NCBI RefSeq assembly: GCF_902459555.1
Contig: NZ_CABPSM010000012.1
Span: 124,001-188,000, forward strand
From: Pandoraea horticolens
Lineage (GTDB): Bacteria > Pseudomonadota > Gammaproteobacteria > Burkholderiales > Burkholderiaceae
Length of the DNA: 64,000 nt
Direction: 5' to 3'
How positions within the stretch are numbered: the first letter of the stretch is position 1; every line of letters starts with the position of its first letter. The position numbers were made by a program, and so were the translations under genes. Below are positions 16,419 to 25,300 of the stretch, in pieces. The notes beneath the pieces are model-generated. The model was not told the DNA's origin. It worked only from the letters and a program-made list of their open reading frames with translations, and made no database searches.

Positions 16419-16662
16419 AACCCTCGCGGGCCTCGTGCTTGGATGCTTCGCCGCTATGGCGTTATGCGGCGCCATCGCCTACATGACGCCCGCCGGCTGG
16501 CAGACCGCGATCATTCCGGTCATCGCCCTCTTCCCGCTCGTGTGGCTCGGCCTGTTTGCCGTTGTCTACGCAAGCCGCACCGCCACACGCGCGTGGGTTG
16601 GCCTTGGCGCCACGACCGCCGTCGCCTGGGCCGCGCTGCTGCTGGCGCGCGCTGTTTGGTAA
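16408..16662 (+). CDS. Small membrane protein of iron-uptake operon (DUF3649-like)
   Basis: 84 residues with three hydrophobic helices (about 5-27, 34-55, 61-82). Pattern and place resemble DUF3649 proteins, which occur between DUF3325 and PepSY genes in siderophore receptor operons. Start is the ATG inside the end of the previous gene; the next gene starts 10 bp after its stop. Function unknown, inferred to help inner-membrane steps of iron uptake. Confidence 0.65.
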   Translation: MWSRTLAGLVLGCFAAMALCGAIAYMTPAGWQTAIIPVIALFPLVWLGLFAVVYASRTATRAWVGLGATTAVAWAALLLARAVW

Positions 16663-16672
16663 GGATCTCCCG

Positions 16673-18340
16673 ATGCGTGCCCAAACTCTGCGTCAATACC
16701 TCTGTGTCCATACCTGGGCCGGTATCGTTGCCGGCTTCGCGCTGTTTATCGCCATGCTCGGCGGCGCCCTGACCGTGTTTCACCACGAGATCGAACGTTG
16801 GGAGCAACCGGCCACACGTCATGCGCCGCTCTCGCTCGCGCAGACGGAACAGCTCGCCGAGCGCGTTCGCGCGAAATTCCCTGCCGCACGCGAGCAGATG
16901 GGTGTGGTACTGCCCAATCACTCACCCACGCCGTTCGCCTACTGGCAAGAGCCGAACGGCGAATGGATGCAGGCACGCCTGAGCGCGAGCGACGCCGGTG
17001 CCGCAGATGCCGCATCGTCGCTGGTCATTGGCGACGCACGCCCCGGTCTGTCGAGCACGATCAACGCACTGCATTACTCGCTGTCGATCCCGACGTATGG
17101 CCTGTACCTGATGGGAGCGGTGGCGCTGTTCTACGGCATGGCGCTCATCTCCGGCGTGATCGTGCACTTGCCGCGCGTGACGCGCGACATCTTCGCGCTG
17201 CGCCCAGGGCGCAACCTCAAACGTTTTTGGCAGGACGCTCACAACGCGATCGGCGTGCTGAGTCTGCCGTTTCACATCGTCTTCGCCCTCACGGGTGCGC
17301 TGTTGTGTCTGAGCCTGCCACTGATGATGGCGTTCAACGTCGTGACGTTCGAAAGCAAGCTGATGTCGCAAATCCCGCAAGTCACAGGTTCCGTGCCCGC
17401 CAGGATTGCCCCGATCGACGGCAAGCCGCTCGACTTGCAGGCAGTGCTCGCACGGGCCGAACAGGCGGCGCCCGGCATGGAGACGACCGCCGTGGCATGG
17501 ACCGGTTACGGCAAACCGAATGCGGTGGCCGAAGTCTACGGCGAGGCCAAGGATTCTCTGGGCGTCCTCGCCGCCGTGGCCGTGCGTCTGAACGATGGGG
17601 AAATCGTCGGCCAGCACCGTCCGGGGGTGCGGGATACGAACCACGCCGTGATGAGCATGATCTACGGCGCGCACTTCGGCAACTTCGCGGGCGACGCCGT
17701 GCGCTGGGTGTACTTCGTGCTCGGGCTGATGGGCGCGGTGCTGGTCTATAGCGGCAACCTGCTTTGGCTCGAATCGCGTCGCAAGCGCAACGCCGCCATT
17801 CAGCCCGCCCATTTGCGCTGGATGGCCAAGGCCACGGCCGGCGTATTCCTGGGGACTTGTCTAGGCATCGCCGCGGCCTTCGTCGGCGCAGTTGTCGCCC
17901 CCAGTACGACGGCGCTCTCGATCTTCGTCGCCACACTCGCCGTCTCTGCCATTTTCGCTGCGCTCACGGCGCCGGCCGTGGCAGCTACGGGACTGCTCGT
18001 GGCCACTGCGCTCGCCTGCCTCGCCGTCCCGGTCGTCGATGCCACCTTCACGACCGACAATCTCGCGCGCTCGCTGGCCTCGGGCGACTGGGTGCTCGCC
18101 GGTGTCGATCTGGTCGCCATCGTCTGTGCGGCGATCTTCGCGCTGTTCGCCCGCGCAACGTGGCGGCGCGCCCGCCGTGGCGATCCGAACAGCGTCTGGG
18201 CGCGACCTGCCGAGGCCAGGGGTCAGACGTCGCGCGACACAGGCACGGCTGGCACGCCGGAGCGCACTGTCATTGCCCGACAAGGCACCACCAACATAAC
18301 GACAACGCTGCCCGAGCAGCCGGACCCGGCGCGAACCTGA
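16673..18340 (+). CDS. PepSY-associated TM helix protein, probable siderophore-iron reductase/uptake partner
   Basis: 555 residues from the ATG at 16673, with AAGGAT six bases upstream. Begins TLRQYLCVHTWAGIVAGFALFIAMLGGAL, the first helix of the PepSY_TM family, with further helices near 142-165, 198-222, 345-368 and a hydrophobic C-terminal block of about four helices (385-500). Periplasmic PepSY-like regions lie between. Conserved His residues in the helices suggest haem or metal binding, as in FoxB/FhuF-like inner-membrane reductases, which is inference. Third gene of the operon ending with the TonB receptor. Confidence 0.85.
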   Translation: MRAQTLRQYLCVHTWAGIVAGFALFIAMLGGALTVFHHEIERWEQPATRHAPLSLAQTEQLAERVRAKFPAAREQMGVVLPNHSPTPFAYWQEPNGEWMQARLSASDAGAADAASSLVIGDARPGLSSTINALHYSLSIPTYGLYLMGAVALFYGMALISGVIVHLPRVTRDIFALRPGRNLKRFWQDAHNAIGVLSLPFHIVFALTGALLCLSLPLMMAFNVVTFESKLMSQIPQVTGSVPARIAPIDGKPLDLQAVLARAEQAAPGMETTAVAWTGYGKPNAVAEVYGEAKDSLGVLAAVAVRLNDGEIVGQHRPGVRDTNHAVMSMIYGAHFGNFAGDAVRWVYFVLGLMGAVLVYSGNLLWLESRRKRNAAIQPAHLRWMAKATAGVFLGTCLGIAAAFVGAVVAPSTTALSIFVATLAVSAIFAALTAPAVAATGLLVATALACLAVPVVDATFTTDNLARSLASGDWVLAGVDLVAIVCAAIFALFARATWRRARRGDPNSVWARPAEARGQTSRDTGTAGTPERTVIARQGTTNITTTLPEQPDPART

Positions 18341-18483
18341 CACGGCTTGCGCAAGCGCCGGGCGGCGGCATGACGTCGCGCTCGACGCTTGCGTGAGCAA
18401 GTTCGCCCACGCCACACAAGACGATCGATTTCGAGACGTACGCGTCGGCACACGACGCATCACAAATATGGAGATTCACACCG

Positions 18484-20733
18484 ATGTTGCATCACCGCCC
18501 GCTCGCAGGGCGCGGTTTCGCTCGCCCACGCACCGCGCATGATCTGACGTTCCCCCACGCTTCACCGCTCTCGCCCTCCTCGGTGTCACGCGCCGTGGCT
18601 GGGGTGTTCGCGATTTGTGCCGCGTCGCTGACGCTGGCCTCTGGCAGCGTCTATGCCCAGCAAGCATCGCAAACGTCCGACCCGCAACCAGCCGCGAATG
18701 CCTCGCAAGGCACTGCCGCGTTGCCCGCTACCACCGTATCGGCCGGCCGCGACGACGACATCAAGGTCGAGCGAGTGTCGAGCGGTGCGCTGGGCACACG
18801 GCGCGCGGTGGACACACCGTTCTCGGTTGTCGCCGTCAACAGCGAGCAGATCAAGAACCAGATGGCCCAAACCGCGACAGACGCGTTCAAGTACGACCCG
18901 GCCGTCACCACGCTTTCGGAAAACAAGCGCAACGAGAACTCGTATTTCGCCGTGCGCGGCATGCGCGTGGACATGCTCGACGGCACCAAGGTCGACGGTC
19001 AGAACTTCGTCTCGTGGCAGGCGGACATTCCGCTCGAGCCGTTCGAACAAGTGGAACTACTCAAGGGCCTGTCCGGCTTCATGTACGGTTTCGGCGCGCC
19101 CGGTGGAATTGTGAATTACGTGCTCAAGCGCCCGACGGACGAACCGCTGCGCCAATTCTCGGTCGGCTATGAAGCCAGCAATGTGTGGAGCGAAAAACTC
19201 GACCTCGGCGGACGCTTCGGTCCCGACAATCGCTTCGGCTATCGCCTGAACGTCGTGAATGAGGAAGGCAACACCGCCGAGCCGAACAACCACGTGCGTC
19301 GCAAGACGATCTCGCTTGCCACGGACTGGCGCATCACGCCGGACCTCACATGGACGGCCGACGTGGCGTATTGGAAGCGCCAGACGACCGGCACGCTGTT
19401 CGGCATGAACTTTTCCGGTGCGGGGGCAGTCCCCGACGCGAACAAGGTCGCCCGCAATCTGGCCCAGCCGTTCACCTATTACGAAACCGATTCGCTGACG
19501 GCAGGCACGTCGCTCGACTATCGCATCAACGATCAGTGGAAGGCGAACTTCAAGTATCGCTTCGCACGCCTGAATCGTCTGAACGGCGACAGTTTCCTCT
19601 CCGTGCTCAACGCTGCGGGCGACTACGCCGACACGCAGTACAAGTGGAAGACGGCCTATTACTACCAGGCGTGGGACGCCATGATGCAGGGCAAGTTCAC
19701 CACCGGTCCGCTCAAGCATGACGTGGTGTTCGGCGTAGCGTATCAGAGCCAGGTCAAGCTCAATGACAATGGCGACGGCGGTAACGGCATTTCGCTCGGC
19801 ACGAGCAACATTTACAACCCGTCGCTGCTGCCGAATCAGGACGTCGGCCTGAACTACCAGCCGTACCGCAGCGAGAAGATCTCGCAGCGTGCAATCTATG
19901 CCAGCGACACGATTGGCATCACCTCGCGTATCTCGTTGCTGGCCGGCCTGCGCTACACCCAGTTCAACGACGATCTGTACGACATCACAGGGCAGACTGG
20001 CGCGTCCTACCGTGCGAAACCCGTCTCGCCGACGGTCGCGCTCATGTACAAGACCGACAACGATTCGACTGCGTACGTCAGCTACGTCGAGTCGCTGGAG
20101 CCGGGGGGCTCGGCGAGCATCACGAACGTCAACTTCCCGCAGACCTTCGGGCCGCTCACCAGCAAGCAGTACGAGGTGGGCTGGAAAGCGGACAAGCAGA
20201 CGTGGGGGGCGAATCTTGCGCTGTTCCGCGTCGAGCGCGGTTATGGCTACACCAATCAGGCGAACTATTACGTGCAGGACGGCACGCAACGCTTCCAGGG
20301 GCTGGATGCCAGCGGTTGGGTGCGTCTCGCCCGCGACTGGCGCGTGATGGGCGGCGTACTGCTGCTCAACACGAAGGCCGTGGACGTTGACGACCTGAGC
20401 GTGGCGGGCAAGCGCATCTTCGCCGCGCCGCGTTACGTCGTGACAGGACGTGTCGAGTACGACACCCCGTTCGTGCGCGGCCTGACGCTCGCGGCCGGCG
20501 TCAAGGTCACGGGCCAGCAGGAAGTCGATGCCGCCAACACGTTGTCGATCCCCGCTTACACCGCGATCGACCTGTCGGCCAAGTACGCCACGCGCATCGC
20601 CGGCAAGTCAGTCGTGCTGCGCGCCGCCATCAACAACCTGACGGATAAGCACTACTGGACGACGACGTACAACGGCTTTGTGCTGCCGGGCTCCACCCGC
20701 ACGTTCCTCGCCAGCGCCACGATGGACTTCTGA
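18484..20733 (+). CDS. TonB-dependent siderophore receptor
   Basis: 749-residue outer-membrane receptor. The N-terminus carries a long signal sequence with a cleavage site near VYAQQ (about residue 58). The plug domain follows, with TPFSVVAVNSEQIKNQ and the region KGLSGFMYGFGAPGGIVNYVLKRPT. The rest is a 22-strand barrel ending in Phe (ASATMDF), as needed for outer-membrane insertion. It likely imports a ferric siderophore with TonB energy; the ligand is not identifiable. Last gene of the Fur-box operon, 143 bp after the PepSY gene. Confidence 0.92.
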   Translation: MLHHRPLAGRGFARPRTAHDLTFPHASPLSPSSVSRAVAGVFAICAASLTLASGSVYAQQASQTSDPQPAANASQGTAALPATTVSAGRDDDIKVERVSSGALGTRRAVDTPFSVVAVNSEQIKNQMAQTATDAFKYDPAVTTLSENKRNENSYFAVRGMRVDMLDGTKVDGQNFVSWQADIPLEPFEQVELLKGLSGFMYGFGAPGGIVNYVLKRPTDEPLRQFSVGYEASNVWSEKLDLGGRFGPDNRFGYRLNVVNEEGNTAEPNNHVRRKTISLATDWRITPDLTWTADVAYWKRQTTGTLFGMNFSGAGAVPDANKVARNLAQPFTYYETDSLTAGTSLDYRINDQWKANFKYRFARLNRLNGDSFLSVLNAAGDYADTQYKWKTAYYYQAWDAMMQGKFTTGPLKHDVVFGVAYQSQVKLNDNGDGGNGISLGTSNIYNPSLLPNQDVGLNYQPYRSEKISQRAIYASDTIGITSRISLLAGLRYTQFNDDLYDITGQTGASYRAKPVSPTVALMYKTDNDSTAYVSYVESLEPGGSASITNVNFPQTFGPLTSKQYEVGWKADKQTWGANLALFRVERGYGYTNQANYYVQDGTQRFQGLDASGWVRLARDWRVMGGVLLLNTKAVDVDDLSVAGKRIFAAPRYVVTGRVEYDTPFVRGLTLAAGVKVTGQQEVDAANTLSIPAYTAIDLSAKYATRIAGKSVVLRAAINNLTDKHYWTTTYNGFVLPGSTRTFLASATMDF

Positions 20734-20797
20734 TCGGCATCTGCGCCGTACACGCGCACGCGCTGACGCCCTCACGTCAGCGCGATCCCCCCAGTCG

Positions 20798-21970
20798 CTA
20801 CCGTTGCACTGCCGGGAACCCGCGACGTCTGGCCATCCACACGACGATCAGCGTGGCCGTCAGCAACGCAAGCAATGCAGGCGAAAACGCGGCCACGCCG
20901 AGGCGATCGAGCAAGACGCCCCCTACGATGCCACCCCCGGCAATCGCCATGTTCCAGACCGTCACTAACATCGACTGCGCCACGTCGGCCGCATCTGCCG
21001 CCGCATTGGCGATCGCCGTCTGAAACAGCGTTGCCGCGCCACCGAACGCGAGTCCCCATACGGCCACCGACGCATACACCACAACCGGGGTATCGCCTCG
21101 CATACCGAGCGCCAGCGCAGACAGACCAAACAGCGCCGTGCTGGCAAGCGTGAGGGCGCGCAGATGGCGATCGATCATGGCACCGACGATCCAGATGCCG
21201 ATCAACGACATGGCACCGAACACCAGCAACACGGTGTCGGTGCGCGGTGCCATGTTCGCTCGCGCCAGAAACGGCGCGATATAGGTGTAAAGGATGTTGT
21301 GCGCGAGCACAAAAGCCAATACGACGAACAACACCGGACGGACGCCCGGCACAATGAAGACGTCTGCCAGCGACAATCGTTTGCCCGCGGGTTGCCCGTC
21401 AAAATCGGGCACCTTCGCGCGCATCCACACGGCGAGCGCCAGTGCCAGCAAGCTCATGATGCCGAAGCACATCCGCCACCCCGTCCAATGCTCCAGGAAT
21501 GTGCCGGCCGGCACACCGAGCGAGAGCGCCAGCGGTGTTCCGACCATGGCGACGGCGATGGCGCGTCCCTTTTGATTTTCAGGCACCAGGCGTGCCGCGT
21601 ACCCTGCCAACAGCGCCCACAGCAGTCCGGACGACACGCCAGCCAGAAAGCGCGCCGCCATCGTCAGCCCATAGCTCGAAGACAACGCCGTCACCCCGTT
21701 GGCGATTGCGAAGCCGATCATGGTACTCAACAGCAGCGCACGCCGTCGCACTCCCTGCGTCGCCACCGTCAACGGAATGGCCGCCACCAGCGCTCCGATG
21801 GCGTAGATCGAGATCGTCTGACCGACCCACGCCTCCGAGACGACGAGACCTTGTGCCATTTGCGGCAGCAAGCCGGCGGGCAACACTTCCGTCAGGAGGG
21901 TGACGAATGCCGCCATGGAGAGCGACAGTAATGAAGTCAACGGTAAACGCTCTTGCGCTCGGGCGTTCAT
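20798..21970 (-). CDS. MFS transporter (drug/sugar efflux, AraJ-like)
   Basis: 390 residues, about twelve membrane helices. Starts at the ATG at 21970 that shares ATGA with the hydrolase stop, so the two are translationally coupled; the open frame further upstream is inside the hydrolase gene. Motifs of the DHA1/AraJ type: GALVAAIPLTVATQGVRRR after helix 2 and RFLAGVSSGLLWALLAGYA in helices 4-5. Probably exports a small molecule by proton antiport. It forms a two-gene operon with the serine hydrolase under the divergent LysR regulator. Confidence 0.85.
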   Translation of the reverse strand: MNARAQERLPLTSLLSLSMAAFVTLLTEVLPAGLLPQMAQGLVVSEAWVGQTISIYAIGALVAAIPLTVATQGVRRRALLLSTMIGFAIANGVTALSSSYGLTMAARFLAGVSSGLLWALLAGYAARLVPENQKGRAIAVAMVGTPLALSLGVPAGTFLEHWTGWRMCFGIMSLLALALAVWMRAKVPDFDGQPAGKRLSLADVFIVPGVRPVLFVVLAFVLAHNILYTYIAPFLARANMAPRTDTVLLVFGAMSLIGIWIVGAMIDRHLRALTLASTALFGLSALALGMRGDTPVVVYASVAVWGLAFGGAATLFQTAIANAAADAADVAQSMLVTVWNMAIAGGGIVGGVLLDRLGVAAFSPALLALLTATLIVVWMARRRGFPAVQR

Positions 21971-23157
21971 CGCCGCGCCCCGATCGCCTCGTAGACGGCA
22001 TCGCGAAGATCGGTTACCAGGCGACCGGACATGCCTTCCAGTGCGGTGTTCGTGAACGCCACCACGCTGAGTTCGCGCACAGGATCGACGAACCACGAAT
22101 GCCCGTAGGTTCCCCCCATGCGCCAGGTGCCGACCGATTCGGGCGACTGCGCTTCGGCGGGGTCTTTCAGGACCGTAATTCCGAGGCCGAATCCTCGCCC
22201 TGGCCAAAATGGCATCGGCAACCCGCCGATCTGATCCGTAGCGAACTCGCGCACGAGCGATTCGGGCAACAACGGTGCGCCGCCTTTACGCAGCGTTTCC
22301 AGTAATCGCAAGAAGTCCCCTGCAGAGCCGACCATCCCGGCGCCGCCTGAAGGATAGGCATCGGTGTTCAGCGCACGTCCCGGTGACAACCGGAAACCCG
22401 CTGTCCCGTCGACGAACGGCACGAAGTCAGGCTCCGCCAGACGCCGCGGCACGGGACTGCCGTCGGCATAGGCAGTCGTAAGACGACGCGCATCCACGGC
22501 AGTAAATGCCGTATCGCGCATGCCAAGCGGCGCCGTCACCAGCCCCTCGACAGCCTTGTCCAGCGGCAACCGCGTGACGGCCTCAATGACGGCGCCAAGC
22601 ACGTCCGTCGCTATCGAGTATCGCCACTCGGTGCCTGGCGGATAAAGCAACGGCACGCTGGCAATACGCCGAATGTTCTCGCGCAGACTCATGCGGCTGT
22701 CGTCCATGCCGTCGGAGACACCCGCACGCGCATAGGTGTCATCCGGCCCCTGAAAGAACCCATAGGTCAGCCCCGCCGTATGCGTCATCAGATGACAAAC
22801 CGTCAGCCGCGAGATCGTCCCATCGGCCAGCGTGGGGGTGAACTCGGGCAACCATCGCGTTACGTCGTCGGAGAGCCGCAATCGCCCCTGTGCGATCAGG
22901 ACCAGCGCGGCGGCGGTGACGATTGGCTTGGTCACGGACGCCAGACGAAAAAGCGCATCGAGCGCCATCGGTACAGCCTGCTCGCGGTCGGCAAAACCCG
23001 CCGCTTCTTGATGGATCAGTTCGCCATTGCAGGCCACCAACACTACAGCCCCCACCAATCGCCCGTCGTCAAGCGCATCGGCGACGGCGGCATGAATCAG
23101 CGCGGCCCGAGGCGTGGGCATCGCCCCTGCAGGTGCCGGAAATGCGGAGATCGTCAT
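21967..23157 (-). CDS. Serine hydrolase, beta-lactamase/class C (EstB-like) family
   Basis: 396 residues from the ATG at 23157 with AAAGGA upstream. Penicillin-binding-like fold: SxxK nucleophile motif SVTK (Ser74-Lys77), Tyr180 in WRYSIATD as the second motif, and GGTYGHSW near the C-terminus in place of KTG. No signal peptide is seen, so it is probably cytoplasmic. Such proteins are usually esterases or amidases; resistance to beta-lactams should not be assumed. First gene of an operon with an MFS transporter. Confidence 0.85.
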   Translation of the reverse strand: MTISAFPAPAGAMPTPRAALIHAAVADALDDGRLVGAVVLVACNGELIHQEAAGFADREQAVPMALDALFRLASVTKPIVTAAALVLIAQGRLRLSDDVTRWLPEFTPTLADGTISRLTVCHLMTHTAGLTYGFFQGPDDTYARAGVSDGMDDSRMSLRENIRRIASVPLLYPPGTEWRYSIATDVLGAVIEAVTRLPLDKAVEGLVTAPLGMRDTAFTAVDARRLTTAYADGSPVPRRLAEPDFVPFVDGTAGFRLSPGRALNTDAYPSGGAGMVGSAGDFLRLLETLRKGGAPLLPESLVREFATDQIGGLPMPFWPGRGFGLGITVLKDPAEAQSPESVGTWRMGGTYGHSWFVDPVRELSVVAFTNTALEGMSGRLVTDLRDAVYEAIGARR

Positions 23158-23199
23158 AGGAAAGTCCTTTCGTTCGTTAACCGTCCCGACACGATAGAA

Positions 23200-23262
23200 A
23201 GTCCGCAATTAAAGAAAAAGTGGGCTAGAGTTCCCTTTTATACGGACATTTTCGTCCGTAAT
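23200..23262. promoter_or_regulatory. Candidate LysR operator in divergent region
   Basis: Inverted repeat TACGGAC-ATTTTC-GTCCGTA (23241-23260), with the half-site GTCCGTAATT echoed by GTCCGCAATT near 23203. Located between the divergent hydrolase and LysR genes, as expected for a LysR recognition and activation site pair. Confidence 0.5.
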
Positions 23263-23284
23263 TGCACAGCAATCAGGAGTGGAC

Positions 23285-24181
23285 GTGGAAAGTCTGAGCG
23301 GTTTCGTGGTTTTCGTGCAGGTGGCGGAGACACGCAGCTTTGTCGCTGCCGGCCGCCTGCTGGGCATCTCGGCATCGGCGGTTGGCAAAAGCGTGGTGAG
23401 GCTGGAAGAGAAGCTGGGCGTGCGTCTGTTTCATCGCAGCACACGCAGCGTGACGCTGACCGCCGAGGGTGCGCTATTTCTGGAGCGCAGCCGTCGTATT
23501 CTCGCGGAGATCGAAGCAGCGGAACTGGAGCTATCGCAAGCCAGCACGGCGCCGCGAGGACGGTTGCGCGTGAGCTTGCCGATGGTCAGCGCCCTGGTCC
23601 TGCCAGTGCTCGGCGACTTCATGCGCCACTACCCCGATATCGAGCTGGATCTGGACTTCACCGACCGGATGGTCGATGTGATCGAAGAAGGATTCGACGC
23701 GGTGGTCCGCACGGGGGAGCCGACGGATTCACGCCTCACCGCGCGGCGACTCGGGGAATTCCGGTCACACCTCGTCGCATCACCTGCGTATCTGGCACGG
23801 CGCGGCACACCGATCGTTCCGGCCGATCTGCAACAACACACCTGCCTGCACTACCGTTTTCCCAACAGCGGCAAACTGGAACCGTGGACGCTGAGGCACC
23901 CCCCCGGTGCGCCGGAACTGCCCATTCCCACCTCCATGGTCTGCAACAACATCGAGACGCGCCTGTGTTTCGCGCTTCAGGGCCTGGGGATCGCCTACCT
24001 GCCGGAGTTCGCCATCCGGGAGCCACTTGCCGACGGCCGCCTCCATCCCGTACTCGCAACCTATGCACAACGCACCGGCGTCTTTTATGTGCTTTGGCCG
24101 GCGAGCAAACACCCTTCGCCCAAAGTCCGGGCCTTGGTGGATTTTCTCTGTGCGAATGTGTTCCCCTTCACGAAAACCTGA
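23285..24181 (+). CDS. LysR-family transcriptional regulator
   Basis: 298 residues. N-terminal winged helix (VAETRSFVAAGRLLGISASAVGKSVVRLE) and a LysR substrate-binding domain from about residue 88. I choose the GTG at 23285 because CAGGAG ends five bases upstream; a GTG at 23279 would overlap that site. Divergent from the hydrolase-MFS operon, which it most likely controls. The DFTDRMVDVIEEGFDAVVR segment is typical of the CrgA/DmlR-like subgroup. Confidence 0.88.
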   Translation: MESLSGFVVFVQVAETRSFVAAGRLLGISASAVGKSVVRLEEKLGVRLFHRSTRSVTLTAEGALFLERSRRILAEIEAAELELSQASTAPRGRLRVSLPMVSALVLPVLGDFMRHYPDIELDLDFTDRMVDVIEEGFDAVVRTGEPTDSRLTARRLGEFRSHLVASPAYLARRGTPIVPADLQQHTCLHYRFPNSGKLEPWTLRHPPGAPELPIPTSMVCNNIETRLCFALQGLGIAYLPEFAIREPLADGRLHPVLATYAQRTGVFYVLWPASKHPSPKVRALVDFLCANVFPFTKT

Positions 24182-24195
24182 ACAGGCAAGGTCGA

Positions 24196-24246
24196 CAAAA
24201 AGCCCCCAAGGGCTGGACTGATGTCCAGCCCTTGGGGGCTTTTTTT
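24196..24246. terminator. Strong bidirectional terminator
   Basis: 18-bp perfect stem (24201-24218 with 24223-24240), 4-base loop, flanked by A5 on the left and T6 on the right, so it can stop both the LysR gene and the convergent fpr gene. Confidence 0.93.
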
Positions 24247-24312
24247 GCGTCTTCGCGACCGGTCAGATTGAGCCGGCAGCGCACCGCGTACTACTGAGGC
24301 AAGATCAGATAC

Positions 24313-25083
24313 TCAGCCCACGAACGCGCGCTCAACGAGGTAGTGCCCCGGCGCGTGGTTGTGGCCTTCTACGAAGCCGCGCTTTTCTAGCAGTTCGCGG
24401 GTGTCCTTGAGCATGGCCGGGCTGCCGCACAGCATGACGCGATCGTTCTCCGGCGAGAATTCCGGCAAACCGATGTCGGTGAACATCTTGCCCGACTCGA
24501 CCAGCTCCGTGATACGGCCCTGGTTTTCGAACTCTTCACGCGTGACCGTCGGGTAGTAGATCAGCTTGTCGCGAATGTACTCGCCCAGATACTCATGCTC
24601 CGGCAGATGCTGCGTGATCAGGTCGCGGTAAGCCAATTCGCTGGCGAAGCGGCAGCCGTGCACCAGAATGATGTGCTCATAGCGATCGTAGACTTCCGGA
24701 TCGCGGATGATGCTCATGAACGGCGCGAGCCCCGTGCCCGTCGACAGCAGATACAGATTCTTGCCCGGCAACAGGTTGTCGTTGATGAGCGTGCCGGTCG
24801 GCTTGCGGCCGACGATGACCTTGTCGCCCGGCTTCAAGTGTTGCAGACGCGAGGTAAGCGGACCGTCCTGCACCTTGATGCTCAGGAACTCCAGCTCTTC
24901 CTCGTAATTCGCGCTTGCCATGCTGTAGGCACGCAGCAGCGGTTTGCCTTCCACTTCCAGCCCGATCATCGTGAACTGGCCATTGACGTAACGGAACGAC
25001 GCGTCGCGAGTGGTCTTGAAGCTGAACAACGTATCAGTCCAGTGGTGAACTTCCAGCACGGTCTGTTGATTCTGAGTACTCAT
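24313..25083 (-). CDS. fpr: Ferredoxin/flavodoxin-NADP+ reductase
   Basis: 256 residues, the usual size of bacterial subclass FPR. FAD-binding RAYSMAS and the isoalloxazine/phosphate region, NADP-binding STGTGLAPFMSIIRD, CGSPAM, and a C-terminal ending YLVERAFVG. It exchanges electrons between NADPH and ferredoxin or flavodoxin, serving oxidative stress and Fe-S repair. Start ATG at 25083 has no clear ribosome binding site. Stands alone, 217 bp from galE; a perfect CCCAATTGGG palindrome lies in that gap (25251-25260). Confidence 0.93.
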   Translation of the reverse strand: MSTQNQQTVLEVHHWTDTLFSFKTTRDASFRYVNGQFTMIGLEVEGKPLLRAYSMASANYEEELEFLSIKVQDGPLTSRLQHLKPGDKVIVGRKPTGTLINDNLLPGKNLYLLSTGTGLAPFMSIIRDPEVYDRYEHIILVHGCRFASELAYRDLITQHLPEHEYLGEYIRDKLIYYPTVTREEFENQGRITELVESGKMFTDIGLPEFSPENDRVMLCGSPAMLKDTRELLEKRGFVEGHNHAPGHYLVERAFVG

Positions 25084-25300
25084 AGTGGCTTGACGTTAGA
25101 CGAAGGGCGGCGGCGCGGCGCATCGGCGGGGCTGATGGCCCAAACGCCTGAAATGCTTGTGCGCGAGCCATCCTTAATGGCCCGATGCCCGGACTCCAGG
25201 TGCAGGTGTACGCACTTTCAGTTTTGGGCGGGAAAACCCGGTTATTTTACCCCAATTGGGAATTGCTTTCATTTGTCCGGTGGAGGGACCGCGTGCGGTT

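Noticed and set aside
22780-24297. 505-codon plus-strand frame across the hydrolase/LysR region
   Set aside because: Overlaps two well-supported genes and the terminator; low-complexity translation.
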